5,944 nucleotides of DNA from Candidatus Puniceispirillum sp. GTDB taxonomy: Bacteria > Pseudomonadota > Alphaproteobacteria > Puniceispirillales > Puniceispirillaceae. The notes beneath the pieces are model-generated. The model did no database searches. It saw only the letters and a program-made list of their open reading frames with translations, and was not told the origin of the DNA. The DNA is taken from assembly GCA_016780525.1 (NCBI GenBank), contig JADHLR010000099.1, positions 1 through 5,944 on the forward strand, written 5' to 3'. The translations under genes were made by a program, and so were the position numbers. Shown here piece by piece: positions 1 through 5,944 of the stretch. Positions within the stretch are counted from its first letter, which is position 1. Every line of letters begins with the position of its first letter.

Positions 1-69
1 GGCAGTATTTTATTATTGAGTGACGAAACTGATGGCGGTCTATATCGTCTGAGCGAGGCCGGACAGTAG
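1..69 (+). CDS. 3' end of a possible PQQ-dependent sugar dehydrogenase (partial)
   Basis: Frame 1 is open from the left edge and ends at TAG (67-69), giving 22 residues: GSILLLSDETDGGLYRLSEA followed by GQ. The pattern 'GS-hydrophobic-SD-(E/D)-x-GG-x-(I/L)YR(I/L)S' just before the stop matches the last beta-strand pair at the C-terminus of soluble PQQ-dependent glucose/sorbosone dehydrogenase-type beta-propellers, which are usually periplasmic and oxidise aldose sugars. Only this tail is visible, so no catalytic or PQQ/calcium-binding residue can be checked. Other beta-propeller proteins (SMP-30/gluconolactonase-like, NHL repeat) can end similarly. The reading frame is well supported as coding, because it is open to the edge and gives a plausible protein tail; the family assignment is tentative. 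The MATE gene follows on the same strand after 77 bp, so the two could share a transcript. Confidence 0.55.
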   Translation, partial: GSILLLSDETDGGLYRLSEAGQ

Positions 70-146
70 CATATTTTTGGCGAGGATGACGCACGCGCAT
101 AGGCATCCACAGCATGTCGATTGCTGCCTTCACTGAAAGATTTTGA
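70..146. other. Short intergenic gap before the MATE gene
   Basis: These 77 bp separate the upstream stop codon from the MATE start. I see no convincing -35/-10 pair: a TTGCTG at 121-126 resembles a -35 box but has no -10 box at a suitable distance before the start codon. There is no clear terminator hairpin with a T-run. The only translation signal is a weak purine run, GAAAGA, at about 135-140, six bases before the ATG at 147. The MATE gene may therefore be expressed by read-through from the upstream gene or from a promoter not recognisable by eye. Confidence 0.4.
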
Positions 147-1526
147 ATGAAACACAGCCATGATCTGACCACTGGCCCACTCGCCCTGCATTATCGCAAA
201 TTAGCTGTGCCTGCTGCCATTGGCATGGTTTTCAGCACATTATACAATGTTGTCGATGTTTTTTTCGCCGGGCTGATTGGCACCGATGCACAGGCCGGTC
301 TGGCCATTTCATTTCAGGCCTTTTTCATTTTTGTGACTGTCGGATTTGGCCTGAGCGCAGCGATGACCGCGCTTGTTGGCAATGCCATTGGCCGCAAAGA
401 CGATGATGAAGCCAGCCGAATTGCGCTGCAAGGTGTCAGCTTTGCCGGTTTAAGCGCGATGATATTGCTTGTTGCCGCATTTGTTTTTGCCCCCAGTCTG
501 CTGACATTGATTTCGACTGATGGCGCCTATCGCGATGCTGGCTTGCGCTATATGATGATCCTGATCCTGAGCCTGCCGAGTTTTGTGATTGCCTATGGTC
601 TGAATGGAATTTTGCAGGCCAGCGGCGATACCGTGTCGATGCAGCGGGCCTTAATCGGCGCATTTTTTGTCAATCTCGGGCTCAATCCGGTTTTAGTGTT
701 CGGCATACCGCCGATTTTTGACGGATTCGGATTTAACGGCATCGCCGCCGCGACGGTGATCAGCCAAAGCGGCGTCATGCTGTATATTGCACGGCAGGTC
801 TGGCGGTGCGGTTTGTGCCGTACCGACAAGCTGCGTGCGCTTATTCCCGACCTTGTTATCTATCGGTTGATTTTTATCCAGCTTCTGCCAACCACCTTCA
901 CCATGCTGGTGATGTTTAGTGCCGGGTTTATTGTACAAATCTATCTCAAGGAATTCGGCCCTGCGGCTGTTGCCGCTTATGGTGTGGCGCTGCGTGTTGA
1001 ACAGTTGTTTTTGCTTCCCGTATTTGGTTTGACCGGAGCGTTATTGCCGATTGCATCGCAGAATTTTGGCGCTGGCGAGGCGGCGCGGGTGCGCGAGACC
1101 TTGTTCACCTGTTGGAAGTTTGGCTGGATTTTCATGTGTATCGCCTGTCCCATTTTATTTTTTGCAGCGCCGCTGCTGATGCGCAGCTTTACCCCGGATC
1201 CGGCAGTCATTGATATTGGTGTCAGCTATCTGCGCGTCGATGGGTTTATTTTGCCAATCTATATGATGCTGTTTGCCATAAATTCATTTTTACAGGCACT
1301 GAAAAAGCCTATATGGACGCTGGTCATTGGCATTTACCGTCAGGCTTTTGGCGTGGCGTTTTTCAGCTATCTTTATGCGTTTGTTTTCGGGTTTGGCGTG
1401 ATTGGTGTCTGGTTCGGCATCGCCACCAGCGTATTGTCAGGGCTTATTTTGTCACTGCTGTTGGCACATTATGCGTCAAAGCCGCTTATTGGCGGGCTTT
1501 TTATGCGGCCGCGCCAGACCAGCTAG
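147..1526 (+). CDS. MATE family efflux transporter (NorM/DinF-like)
   Basis: This 459-residue inner-membrane protein is a multidrug and toxic compound extrusion (MATE) transporter. The family exports organic cations, drugs or metabolites in exchange for Na+ or H+. Length and hydrophobicity fit the standard 12 transmembrane helices in two six-helix halves. Visible family signatures are YNVVDVFFAG at 33-42 (helix 1), GNAIGRKD at 78-85 after helix 2, NGILQASGDT at 153-162, NPVLVFG at 180-186, and the second-half counterpart QNFGAGE at 305-311. A polar loop at about 220-235 separates the halves. There is no signal peptide, as expected. The ATG at 147 has only a weak GAAAGA ribosome site, but the protein begins at the usual distance before helix 1 (LAVPAAIGMVFS). 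The substrate cannot be predicted. The stop TAG lies one base from the stop of the convergent Mo-cofactor gene, and there is no evident functional link to that operon. Confidence 0.93.
   Translation: MKHSHDLTTGPLALHYRKLAVPAAIGMVFSTLYNVVDVFFAGLIGTDAQAGLAISFQAFFIFVTVGFGLSAAMTALVGNAIGRKDDDEASRIALQGVSFAGLSAMILLVAAFVFAPSLLTLISTDGAYRDAGLRYMMILILSLPSFVIAYGLNGILQASGDTVSMQRALIGAFFVNLGLNPVLVFGIPPIFDGFGFNGIAAATVISQSGVMLYIARQVWRCGLCRTDKLRALIPDLVIYRLIFIQLLPTTFTMLVMFSAGFIVQIYLKEFGPAAVAAYGVALRVEQLFLLPVFGLTGALLPIASQNFGAGEAARVRETLFTCWKFGWIFMCIACPILFFAAPLLMRSFTPDPAVIDIGVSYLRVDGFILPIYMMLFAINSFLQALKKPIWTLVIGIYRQAFGVAFFSYLYAFVFGFGVIGVWFGIATSVLSGLILSLLLAHYASKPLIGGLFMRPRQTS
1478..1502 (+). terminator. Candidate intrinsic terminator inside the MATE 3' end
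   Basis: AAAGCCGC (1478-1485) can pair with GCGGGCTTT (1492-1500) with one bulged G, leaving a loop of about six bases, and the right arm runs on into a five-T run (1498-1502). This is the shape of a Rho-independent terminator for + strand transcription. It sits within the last codons of the MATE gene, about 24 bases before the stop, so a translating ribosome would compete with its folding. On the - strand the same stem is followed by only three T's, so it would be a poorer terminator for the opposite operon. The hairpin may be only a by-product of the coding sequence. Confidence 0.3.
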
Positions 1527-1527
1527 G

Positions 1528-3174
1528 TCACAGCGGCTGGGCACCGCCCGGTGCGGCACGATGACTGGCAATTGCCTGCAACTCTGCCGGCGTATCAATA
1601 TCCTGAAAGATCGTTGATGTCGTCGACTCCACCGGGTTATGGGCAGCGAGGTGATCCTGCAGCACCTGACGACCACCAGCATCGCCGCGCAATTGTTTTA
1701 ACTCGGGGAAAAATGCACTGCCCCAAATCACCGGATTGCCACGTTTGCCCGCATGGCTTGGCAGCGTGATGCGGCGCTGATGATCGACGCATGCCTGATG
1801 CGCCGCGATCAGCTGGCGCAGCGTCTCAACCGAAACCAGCGGCATATCGCCCAACGCAATGACCACATCGGTTACGCTGTCATCCAGCCCGGTGATGCCG
1901 GCGGCGACTGAATGACCCTGACCGGCTGCAAATTGTGGGTTGAACACCAGATTGACCGGCAGTTGATCAAGCGCCGCGGCCACCTGATCAGCCTGATGAC
2001 CAATGACCACAGTCAGATCATCAATCCCGGCATCACACATCGTCTCTGCCACATGCCGCACCATCGGTTTGCCGGCAATGTCAGCGAGTAATTTGTTCTG
2101 CCCACCCATCCGACGCGACTGGCCTGCCGCCAACAACATGCCAACCAGCCGGTCTGGCTGTTTTGGCCGGGTCGCGATGGCCCGCGGCAAAGGACGTGAC
2201 GCAATTTCCATCAGCAAACCGCCAGCCGCCATATCGGCAAATTCAGCACGGGTCATCTCGATATCAGCAAGGATGAGCTGCAGCACCCAATCAAGGCCAT
2301 TTAATTTCGGCGATCTGGCGCAGCCCGGCATACCGATCACCGGCAGTTTACCAATTTCGGCAAACATCAACAGATTGCCCGGATCCACCGCCAGCCCCAG
2401 CTGTGTGATGACCCCGCCAGCCATGACCACAGCCTGTGGCAATTCATCCTGTCGATCAATAATCGCCGACCCCCCACAGACCAGAATGATCTCAGCTCCT
2501 GTCTGTGAACAACTGGTAATCAGCTCGGCAACCTCTTGCCGGTTGTGACGGCAAATATGGCTTGCCACCAGATCGCACCCCAAAACATCGAGACGTGCCA
2601 CGGTGACATTTTCAGTCGCAGCAAACAGCCGGTCTGCCTGGCCATCAATACGCGTTTGAATGAGCGCAACCCGCGCCCGGCGCAAGGGGTGAAAGCTGAA
2701 GGCCGGGCTGTTTGCGACCAAATCTTCGATTTTTTGCAGCGATGTTTCGGGCACAAAAAACGGAATGATTTTTAACGTCGCTGCCATTTGTCCGGCGGTT
2801 AACAGCTGGTTATGTTGCACCAAAGCAAATGTGATGCGCTCGTCAATTTCATTAATCTTGCGGATCACTTCGCGGTCATAGCGGATCAGCCCTTGTTGCG
2901 GCACTTTGATATTGACGCGGCCTGTTGCCGCCATGCTGAAATCGAGGTTTTTCGGGGCGAGCAGCGCCGCCAAACGCGCTGCTGCGTCATCTTCGTGAAT
3001 GTCGCCATGATCCGGGCGGGCGCACACCAGCTTTTCGACACCGGCGGCCATCAGTGCCGCCACATGCTGGTCAGTCAGCACGGTGCCCTTGGCCAGGCTG
3101 CTATCAACAAAATTTTGTCGATGCGCCAGCACCAGACCTGTGCAATCTGTTGTTGCAAACTCAGCCAGCTGCAT
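1528..3174 (-). CDS. Fused molybdopterin-binding / MocA-like NTP transferase
   Basis: This two-domain protein of about 548 residues is predicted to make the dinucleotide form of the molybdenum cofactor. Residues ~1-310 form a MoeA/MoaB-like molybdopterin-binding domain, with GGSAIIDRQDELP at 234-246, VDPGNLL at 263-269 and GMPGCARSPKLNGLDWVL at 281-298. After a linker (~325-340), residues ~343-540 form a GT-A-fold nucleotidyltransferase. Its signature is LAAGQSRRMGGQNKLL (348-363), followed by GDMP (442-445, metal-binding Asp), GNP (479-481), GDAGGR (497-502) and DIDTPAEL (525-532). The LAAG and NKLL residues resemble the CTP-using MocA (Mo-MPT cytidylyltransferase) more than GTP-using MobA (LAGG, DKGL), which suits xanthine oxidase-family enzymes. 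The fusion matches the family annotated as 'molybdopterin-binding/glycosyltransferase family 2 protein'; despite that name it should not act on sugars. I chose the ATG at 3174 over an in-frame TTG at 3180, because an AAGGGA at 3186-3181 lies six bases before the ATG and abuts the TTG. It overlaps the XdhC gene by 14 bp and is the last gene of the operon. Confidence 0.9.
   Translation of the reverse strand: MQLAEFATTDCTGLVLAHRQNFVDSSLAKGTVLTDQHVAALMAAGVEKLVCARPDHGDIHEDDAAARLAALLAPKNLDFSMAATGRVNIKVPQQGLIRYDREVIRKINEIDERITFALVQHNQLLTAGQMAATLKIIPFFVPETSLQKIEDLVANSPAFSFHPLRRARVALIQTRIDGQADRLFAATENVTVARLDVLGCDLVASHICRHNRQEVAELITSCSQTGAEIILVCGGSAIIDRQDELPQAVVMAGGVITQLGLAVDPGNLLMFAEIGKLPVIGMPGCARSPKLNGLDWVLQLILADIEMTRAEFADMAAGGLLMEIASRPLPRAIATRPKQPDRLVGMLLAAGQSRRMGGQNKLLADIAGKPMVRHVAETMCDAGIDDLTVVIGHQADQVAAALDQLPVNLVFNPQFAAGQGHSVAAGITGLDDSVTDVVIALGDMPLVSVETLRQLIAAHQACVDHQRRITLPSHAGKRGNPVIWGSAFFPELKQLRGDAGGRQVLQDHLAAHNPVESTTSTIFQDIDTPAELQAIASHRAAPGGAQPL
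1541..1554. other. Small perfect hairpin at the convergent gene junction
   Basis: The 14-base sequence GCACCGCCCGGTGC is a self-complementary stem (GCACC/GGTGC, extendable by one pair) around a tiny loop. It lies 11 bases into the 3' end of the molybdopterin/NTP-transferase gene and just past the MATE stop. No T-run follows on either strand, so it is not a standard intrinsic terminator. It could slow polymerase or protect the RNA 3' end, but at this size it may be chance. Confidence 0.2.
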
Positions 3175-4168
3175 GCGCAATCCCTTGACGCTGGCGATAG
3201 CTGGCGATTAATTCGGCCAGCACCGACACGGCAATTTCGGCTGGTGTTTTGGCACCAATATCAAGCCCGGCCGGGCCATGAATGCGGCCGGTGATTGCCG
3301 CATCAAAACCCGCCGCAGCAAGCCGCTGAAGACGCGCCGCATGGGTCTTGCGGCTGCCAAGGCAGGCCACATAAAACAGCGGTTTTGCCAGCCCCAGATG
3401 CAATGCCGCATCATCTATCTTTGGATCATGCGTTAATGTCACCAGCGCGGTGTCTTCATCCAGAACCATCTGCGCCAGCGCCTCATCCGGCCAGCAATCC
3501 TGCATTGTTACCTCCGGAAACCGGTTTTCGGTGGCAAAAAGCCGGCGTGGATCAATCACCGTAACGTCAAAACCGAGCTGCGCCGCCATGGGTGCCAGAT
3601 GCTGGCTGATATGCACCGCCCCAATAATGATCAATTGTGGGCGTGGTGGCTGAACAAGGGTAAAGACCGTGCCCTCGAGACAGCTTGTTGATGCGACTGG
3701 CGCGGCCATCTGCACCCGGCCGGTTGCCAAATCAAAATCGAGCATAACGGTCTCGCGCCGGGCCATCGCGCTGGCCGCATGATGCAGCGTTTTGGGGTCA
3801 AAATAACCATCAGCAGCCGACACCAGCCACACTGATATTTCACCGCCACAAGACAGACCCACTTCCCAGGCGTCAGCATCAGCGACGCCAAAATCCAGTC
3901 GCTGACTGCCGGCATCCGCCATCATCTCCAAAGCCGCATCAACAACAGCCCCTTCAACACATCCCCCCGACACCGACCCGGCAATCATCTGATCGTCGCG
4001 CACCAGCATCAGGCTGCCGATTTGTCGCGGTGATGACCCCCAGGTTCGAATAACAATGGCAAACACCAACCGGTGCCCGGCCACCTGCCATGCATCTGCG
4101 AGGCTGAACAGCGCATCATCGGCAACCGCCGTGGTGGCCGCATCTGTGACGGCGTGGCTGGACGTCAT
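3161..4168 (-). CDS. XdhC/CoxF/CoxI family molybdenum-cofactor maturation protein
   Basis: This 335-residue cytosolic protein has both domains of the XdhC family. XdhC proteins bind the molybdenum cofactor, promote its sulfuration and deliver it to xanthine dehydrogenase-type enzymes; the CO dehydrogenase homologues are CoxF and CoxI. The N-terminal domain (~20-120) carries GSSPRQIGSLMLV (44-56), GSVSGGCVE (64-72) and GLSCGGE (104-110), which contain the conserved Cys70 and Cys107. The C-terminal Rossmann-like domain (~175-325) carries IIGAVHIS (181-188), DPRR (206-209), LTHDPKID (245-252), VACLGSRKTHAAR (267-279) and HGPAGLDIGAKTPAEIAVS (297-315). The nucleotide-binding loop reads GAVH rather than the commoner GAGH. 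The ATG overlaps the coxE stop as ATGA, and a good ribosome site, AAGGGAG, lies seven bases upstream (4182-4176, inside coxE). Position after coxE suits CoxF; length and two-domain build also suit CoxI, so I give no symbol. The family call is firm, but the exact orthologue is not. Confidence 0.93.
   Translation of the reverse strand: MTSSHAVTDAATTAVADDALFSLADAWQVAGHRLVFAIVIRTWGSSPRQIGSLMLVRDDQMIAGSVSGGCVEGAVVDAALEMMADAGSQRLDFGVADADAWEVGLSCGGEISVWLVSAADGYFDPKTLHHAASAMARRETVMLDFDLATGRVQMAAPVASTSCLEGTVFTLVQPPRPQLIIIGAVHISQHLAPMAAQLGFDVTVIDPRRLFATENRFPEVTMQDCWPDEALAQMVLDEDTALVTLTHDPKIDDAALHLGLAKPLFYVACLGSRKTHAARLQRLAAAGFDAAITGRIHGPAGLDIGAKTPAEIAVSVLAELIASYRQRQGIAHAAG
3181..3186 (-). promoter_or_regulatory. 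Ribosome binding site that fixes the MPT/NTP-transferase start
   Basis: On the - strand this reads AAGGGA. It is six bases before the ATG at 3174 but directly against the in-frame TTG at 3180, so it supports starting the protein at the ATG (MQLAEF...). It lies within the last codons of the XdhC gene, consistent with translational coupling. Confidence 0.65.
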
Positions 4169-5502
4169 GTCGAAGCTCCCTTGATCTGTGCATAGGAAAT
4201 ATACCGACGCGCCGTATCGCCAGCGTCACGCGCCAGCTTCTGCCAGCCGATCAGTTGTTTGCTGCGGCGTCTGCCAATCATCTGCATTGCATCGGCAATA
4301 TCACCAATTGACTGCAAGGAATGCATCGGCAGGAAATCATCAACATGCGGCAACATCGTCTGAATCGAATGGCTTTTTGGCGCAAACCCGTCAAAGCGCA
4401 GCAGCGGGTTCAGCCAGATCAGATTATAGGCTGATTTATGCAACCGTTCCATTTCAAAATGCAGCCGTTGCAGCGCCGATATGTCGCCATCCGGGGTGCG
4501 ATCCAGCCCGTCAGTGATCAATATCACACTGGCACCGCCGGTCAAAACCCGGCGCGACCAGTCACGATTAAACCGGTGCAAATTGCTGCCTATCAGGGTG
4601 CCACCTGACCAATCGGCAACAGAGGTCGATATGGCCTGCACCGCCGCATCGACATCACGCTGTCGCATTTGCCGCGTTATATTGGTGAGTTTCGTCCCAA
4701 ACAAAAATGAATGTACCGCCGGTTGATGCTGTGTCAGACCATGGATGAAATGCAGCATCACGCGGCTATAATGTTCCATCGACCCGGATATATCACATAA
4801 AATCACCAGCGGGCGCGCCGCTGTCTGGCGACTTTGAAATTGCGGCAGCACCAGCCCGGCTTTTCGACTGGCCGCGCGCAACGCCGCCCGCATCGCCAGC
4901 TGACCGCCACGCTGGCGGTGTTGCCACCGGCGTGACCGACGTTGCGGCAGCTCTGGCAGCAATGTTTTTATCGCCGCCAGCGCCGCCTGCATCTCGTCGG
5001 CTGACATCATTTCAAAATCTTTGCATCGCAACACCTCACGCTCAGATGCGGTGGCGCTGGCATCAATCTCAATCTTTGTGTCATCAATGTCACCAGCCGG
5101 CGGCGGATCGGCCAGCGCATCAGATAAACGGCGCAACATATCTTCCCGGTCATCAATATCCAGACCGGGCACCTTGATTTGCGGCAACAGCAAATCCCTG
5201 ACGCGCTCCATAAATTTGGGGTTTTGCCAGAACAGATGAAAGGCCTGTTCAAACAACTGCCGGTCTTCTGGCCGCTTGATCAAACAACTGGCCAGCGCAT
5301 GATAGAAAACCGATTTGCTGCTGACCCCGACAGCCCTTACCGCATCAACAGCATCGATCATGCTGGCCGGCCCAACCGGCAGACCTATGCGGCGTAACAG
5401 CCGGACAAATAGCATGATATTCTGGTCGAGCTTTGGCTGCACAGGCTTGCGAATTGCGCCAGTCGCGCCAGCATCCGGTTTATCTGGCAGCGGGCTGGTC
5501 AT
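4165..5502 (-). CDS. coxE: CoxE-type von Willebrand factor A domain protein
   Basis: This 445-residue protein belongs to the CoxE-like VWA family, the partner of the CoxD AAA+ ATPase. In Oligotropha carboxidovorans, coxD and coxE are needed after translation to build the active [Cu-S-Mo] centre of CO dehydrogenase. The N-terminal part (~28-130) is the helical CoxE region, with LLRRIGLPVGP (35-45). An Arg-rich segment follows (187-214), then the VWA domain (~230-400). The metal-ion-dependent adhesion site is intact: DISGS (237-241), Thr302 in SGGT, and Asp331 in LITDGLD. The family signature WLNPLLRF (363-370) and LPHVDDFLPMHSLQS (384-398) follow. There is no signal peptide or membrane segment, so it is probably cytosolic or membrane-associated through partners. 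The ATG overlaps the coxD stop as ATGA and has no obvious ribosome site of its own, suggesting coupling to coxD translation. Such MoxR/VWA pairs also serve other enzymes, so the CO dehydrogenase target is inferred from the neighbouring XdhC and cofactor genes. Confidence 0.92.
   Translation of the reverse strand: MTSPLPDKPDAGATGAIRKPVQPKLDQNIMLFVRLLRRIGLPVGPASMIDAVDAVRAVGVSSKSVFYHALASCLIKRPEDRQLFEQAFHLFWQNPKFMERVRDLLLPQIKVPGLDIDDREDMLRRLSDALADPPPAGDIDDTKIEIDASATASEREVLRCKDFEMMSADEMQAALAAIKTLLPELPQRRSRRWQHRQRGGQLAMRAALRAASRKAGLVLPQFQSRQTAARPLVILCDISGSMEHYSRVMLHFIHGLTQHQPAVHSFLFGTKLTNITRQMRQRDVDAAVQAISTSVADWSGGTLIGSNLHRFNRDWSRRVLTGGASVILITDGLDRTPDGDISALQRLHFEMERLHKSAYNLIWLNPLLRFDGFAPKSHSIQTMLPHVDDFLPMHSLQSIGDIADAMQMIGRRRSKQLIGWQKLARDAGDTARRYISYAQIKGAST
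4176..4182 (-). promoter_or_regulatory. Strong ribosome binding site for the XdhC gene
   Basis: On the - strand this reads AAGGGAG, seven bases before the ATG at 4168. It lies inside the 3' end of coxE, so the XdhC gene can be translated both by coupling through the ATGA overlap and by independent initiation. Confidence 0.65.
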
Positions 5503-5944
5503 TGCCGGGACAGTCTTGATTGGATCATGCTGGCTTGCACCTCGGTCAGAATACGGGCGGCTTCAGACCCCTGAATGCGGCCGATATCATCCTGATATTT
5601 CAACAACACACCCAATGTCGAATCGACCATTTGTGGATCCAGAGCCACACAATTCAGCTCAACCAGCGCCTGTGCCCAGTCAATGGTTTCGGCAACCCCC
5701 GGTGATTTAAACAAATTTTGTTGGCGCAGCGTTTGCACAAAACCAACAATCTGTCGTTGCAAATCATCTGCCGCTTCCGGTGCCTTTTCTGCCAAAATAG
5801 CCAATTCCAGATCGGCGTCAGGGTAATCCACCCAATGATAGAAACAACGGCGTTTCAGCGCATCATGAATTTCGCGCGTTCGGTTTGAGGTGATGATGAC
5901 AATGGGCGGTTCGGTCGCCGCTATAACGCCAAGCTCCGGAATGC
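5499..5944 (-). CDS. coxD: CoxD/MoxR-type AAA+ ATPase, C-terminal half (5' end outside window)
   Basis: The reading frame runs open to the right edge and 147 residues are visible. A GTG at 5831 is an internal valine, not the start, because conserved sequence continues upstream. Visible features in order are IPELG at the edge, the sensor-1 strand with its polar Asn (PPIVIITSN), then RTREIHDALKRRCFYHW, the CoxD/MoxR segment that supplies the arginine-finger region, then VDYPDADLE opening the helical lid. KSPGVAETIDWAQAL and TLGVLLKYQDD follow near the C-terminus; both are typical of CoxD-type MoxR proteins. Walker A and B lie beyond the window and cannot be checked. In CO oxidisers CoxD is a membrane-associated, ATP-hydrolysing chaperone needed to add sulfur and copper to the molybdenum centre of apo-CO dehydrogenase. 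It is expected to act with the coxE product encoded directly downstream (4-bp overlap). Similar ATPases occur beside other Mo hydroxylases. Confidence 0.92.
   Translation of the reverse strand, partial: IPELGVIAATEPPIVIITSNRTREIHDALKRRCFYHWVDYPDADLELAILAEKAPEAADDLQRQIVGFVQTLRQQNLFKSPGVAETIDWAQALVELNCVALDPQMVDSTLGVLLKYQDDIGRIQGSEAARILTEVQASMIQSRLSRQ

Noticed and set aside
121..126. TTGCTG as a -35 promoter element for the MATE gene
   Set aside because: No -10-like hexamer lies 16-18 bases downstream; the expected position falls on the start codon.
1313..1617. Overlapping + strand open frames across the MATE 3' end and beyond
   Set aside because: They are out-of-frame shadows of the MATE gene that run into the convergent gene, with no ribosome site and no recognisable domain.
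2003..2548. 181-codon open frame on the + strand inside the MPT/NTP-transferase gene
   Set aside because: It is antisense to a gene with clear family motifs, its translation is a Ser/Pro/Arg-rich string with no recognisable domain, and such frames are common opposite G+C-rich alphaproteobacterial genes.
2812..3294. 160-codon open frame on the + strand across the XdhC/NTP-transferase junction
   Set aside because: It lies antisense to two well-supported genes, is rich in Cys/His/Gln as expected of a shadow frame, and has no ribosome site or domain.
5315..5710. 131-codon open frame on the + strand over the coxD/coxE junction
   Set aside because: It is antisense to conserved CoxD and CoxE sequence, has low-complexity composition and no recognisable motif.
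5499..5831. A stand-alone 110-residue gene starting at GTG 5831
   Set aside because: The frame continues upstream to the window edge through conserved CoxD sensor-1 and arginine-finger sequence, so the GTG is an internal valine codon.

Overview
The window looks like part of an alphaproteobacterial chromosome. The evidence is gene content and protein style: an MPT-binding/NTP-transferase fusion of a kind known mainly from Alphaproteobacteria, a CoxD/CoxE/XdhC set, very tight gene packing and moderate G+C. A marine lineage such as SAR116 or a roseobacter relative would fit, but that is inference, because no phylogenetic marker is present.

Layout. Positions 1-69 (+) hold the last 22 codons of a gene that begins outside the window; its tail resembles the C-terminus of PQQ-dependent (soluble glucose/sorbosone-type) sugar dehydrogenases. 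A 77-bp gap follows, then a complete MATE-family efflux transporter on the + strand (147-1526). From 1528 to the right edge everything is on the - strand and forms one tightly coupled operon. In transcription order it contains the C-terminal half of a CoxD/MoxR-type AAA+ ATPase (5944-5499, cut by the window edge), a CoxE-type von Willebrand factor A protein (5502-4165), a two-domain XdhC/CoxF/CoxI-family protein (4168-3161), and a fused molybdopterin-binding plus MocA-like nucleotidyltransferase protein (3174-1528). The first two junctions are ATGA stop/start overlaps and the third is a 14-bp overlap. The operon ends one base from the MATE stop codon, so the two transcription units converge with almost no intergenic space.

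How the genes work together. The - strand block is a maturation and cofactor-supply module for a molybdenum hydroxylase of the xanthine oxidase family, most likely an aerobic CO dehydrogenase (CoxMSL) or a close homologue. The NTP transferase would convert Mo-molybdopterin to the cytosine dinucleotide form. The XdhC protein would carry and/or help sulfurate that cofactor. The CoxD ATPase and CoxE VWA protein would act as a MoxR/VWA chaperone pair on the apo-enzyme. The structural genes are not in the window and would be expected upstream of coxD, beyond position 5944. The MATE and sugar-dehydrogenase genes show no evident functional link to this module. I found no RNA genes, mobile elements, CRISPR arrays or large repeats. 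The system is recognisable rather than new; the points most worth a second look are the exact enzyme served, the domain fusion and the compact convergent 3' ends.
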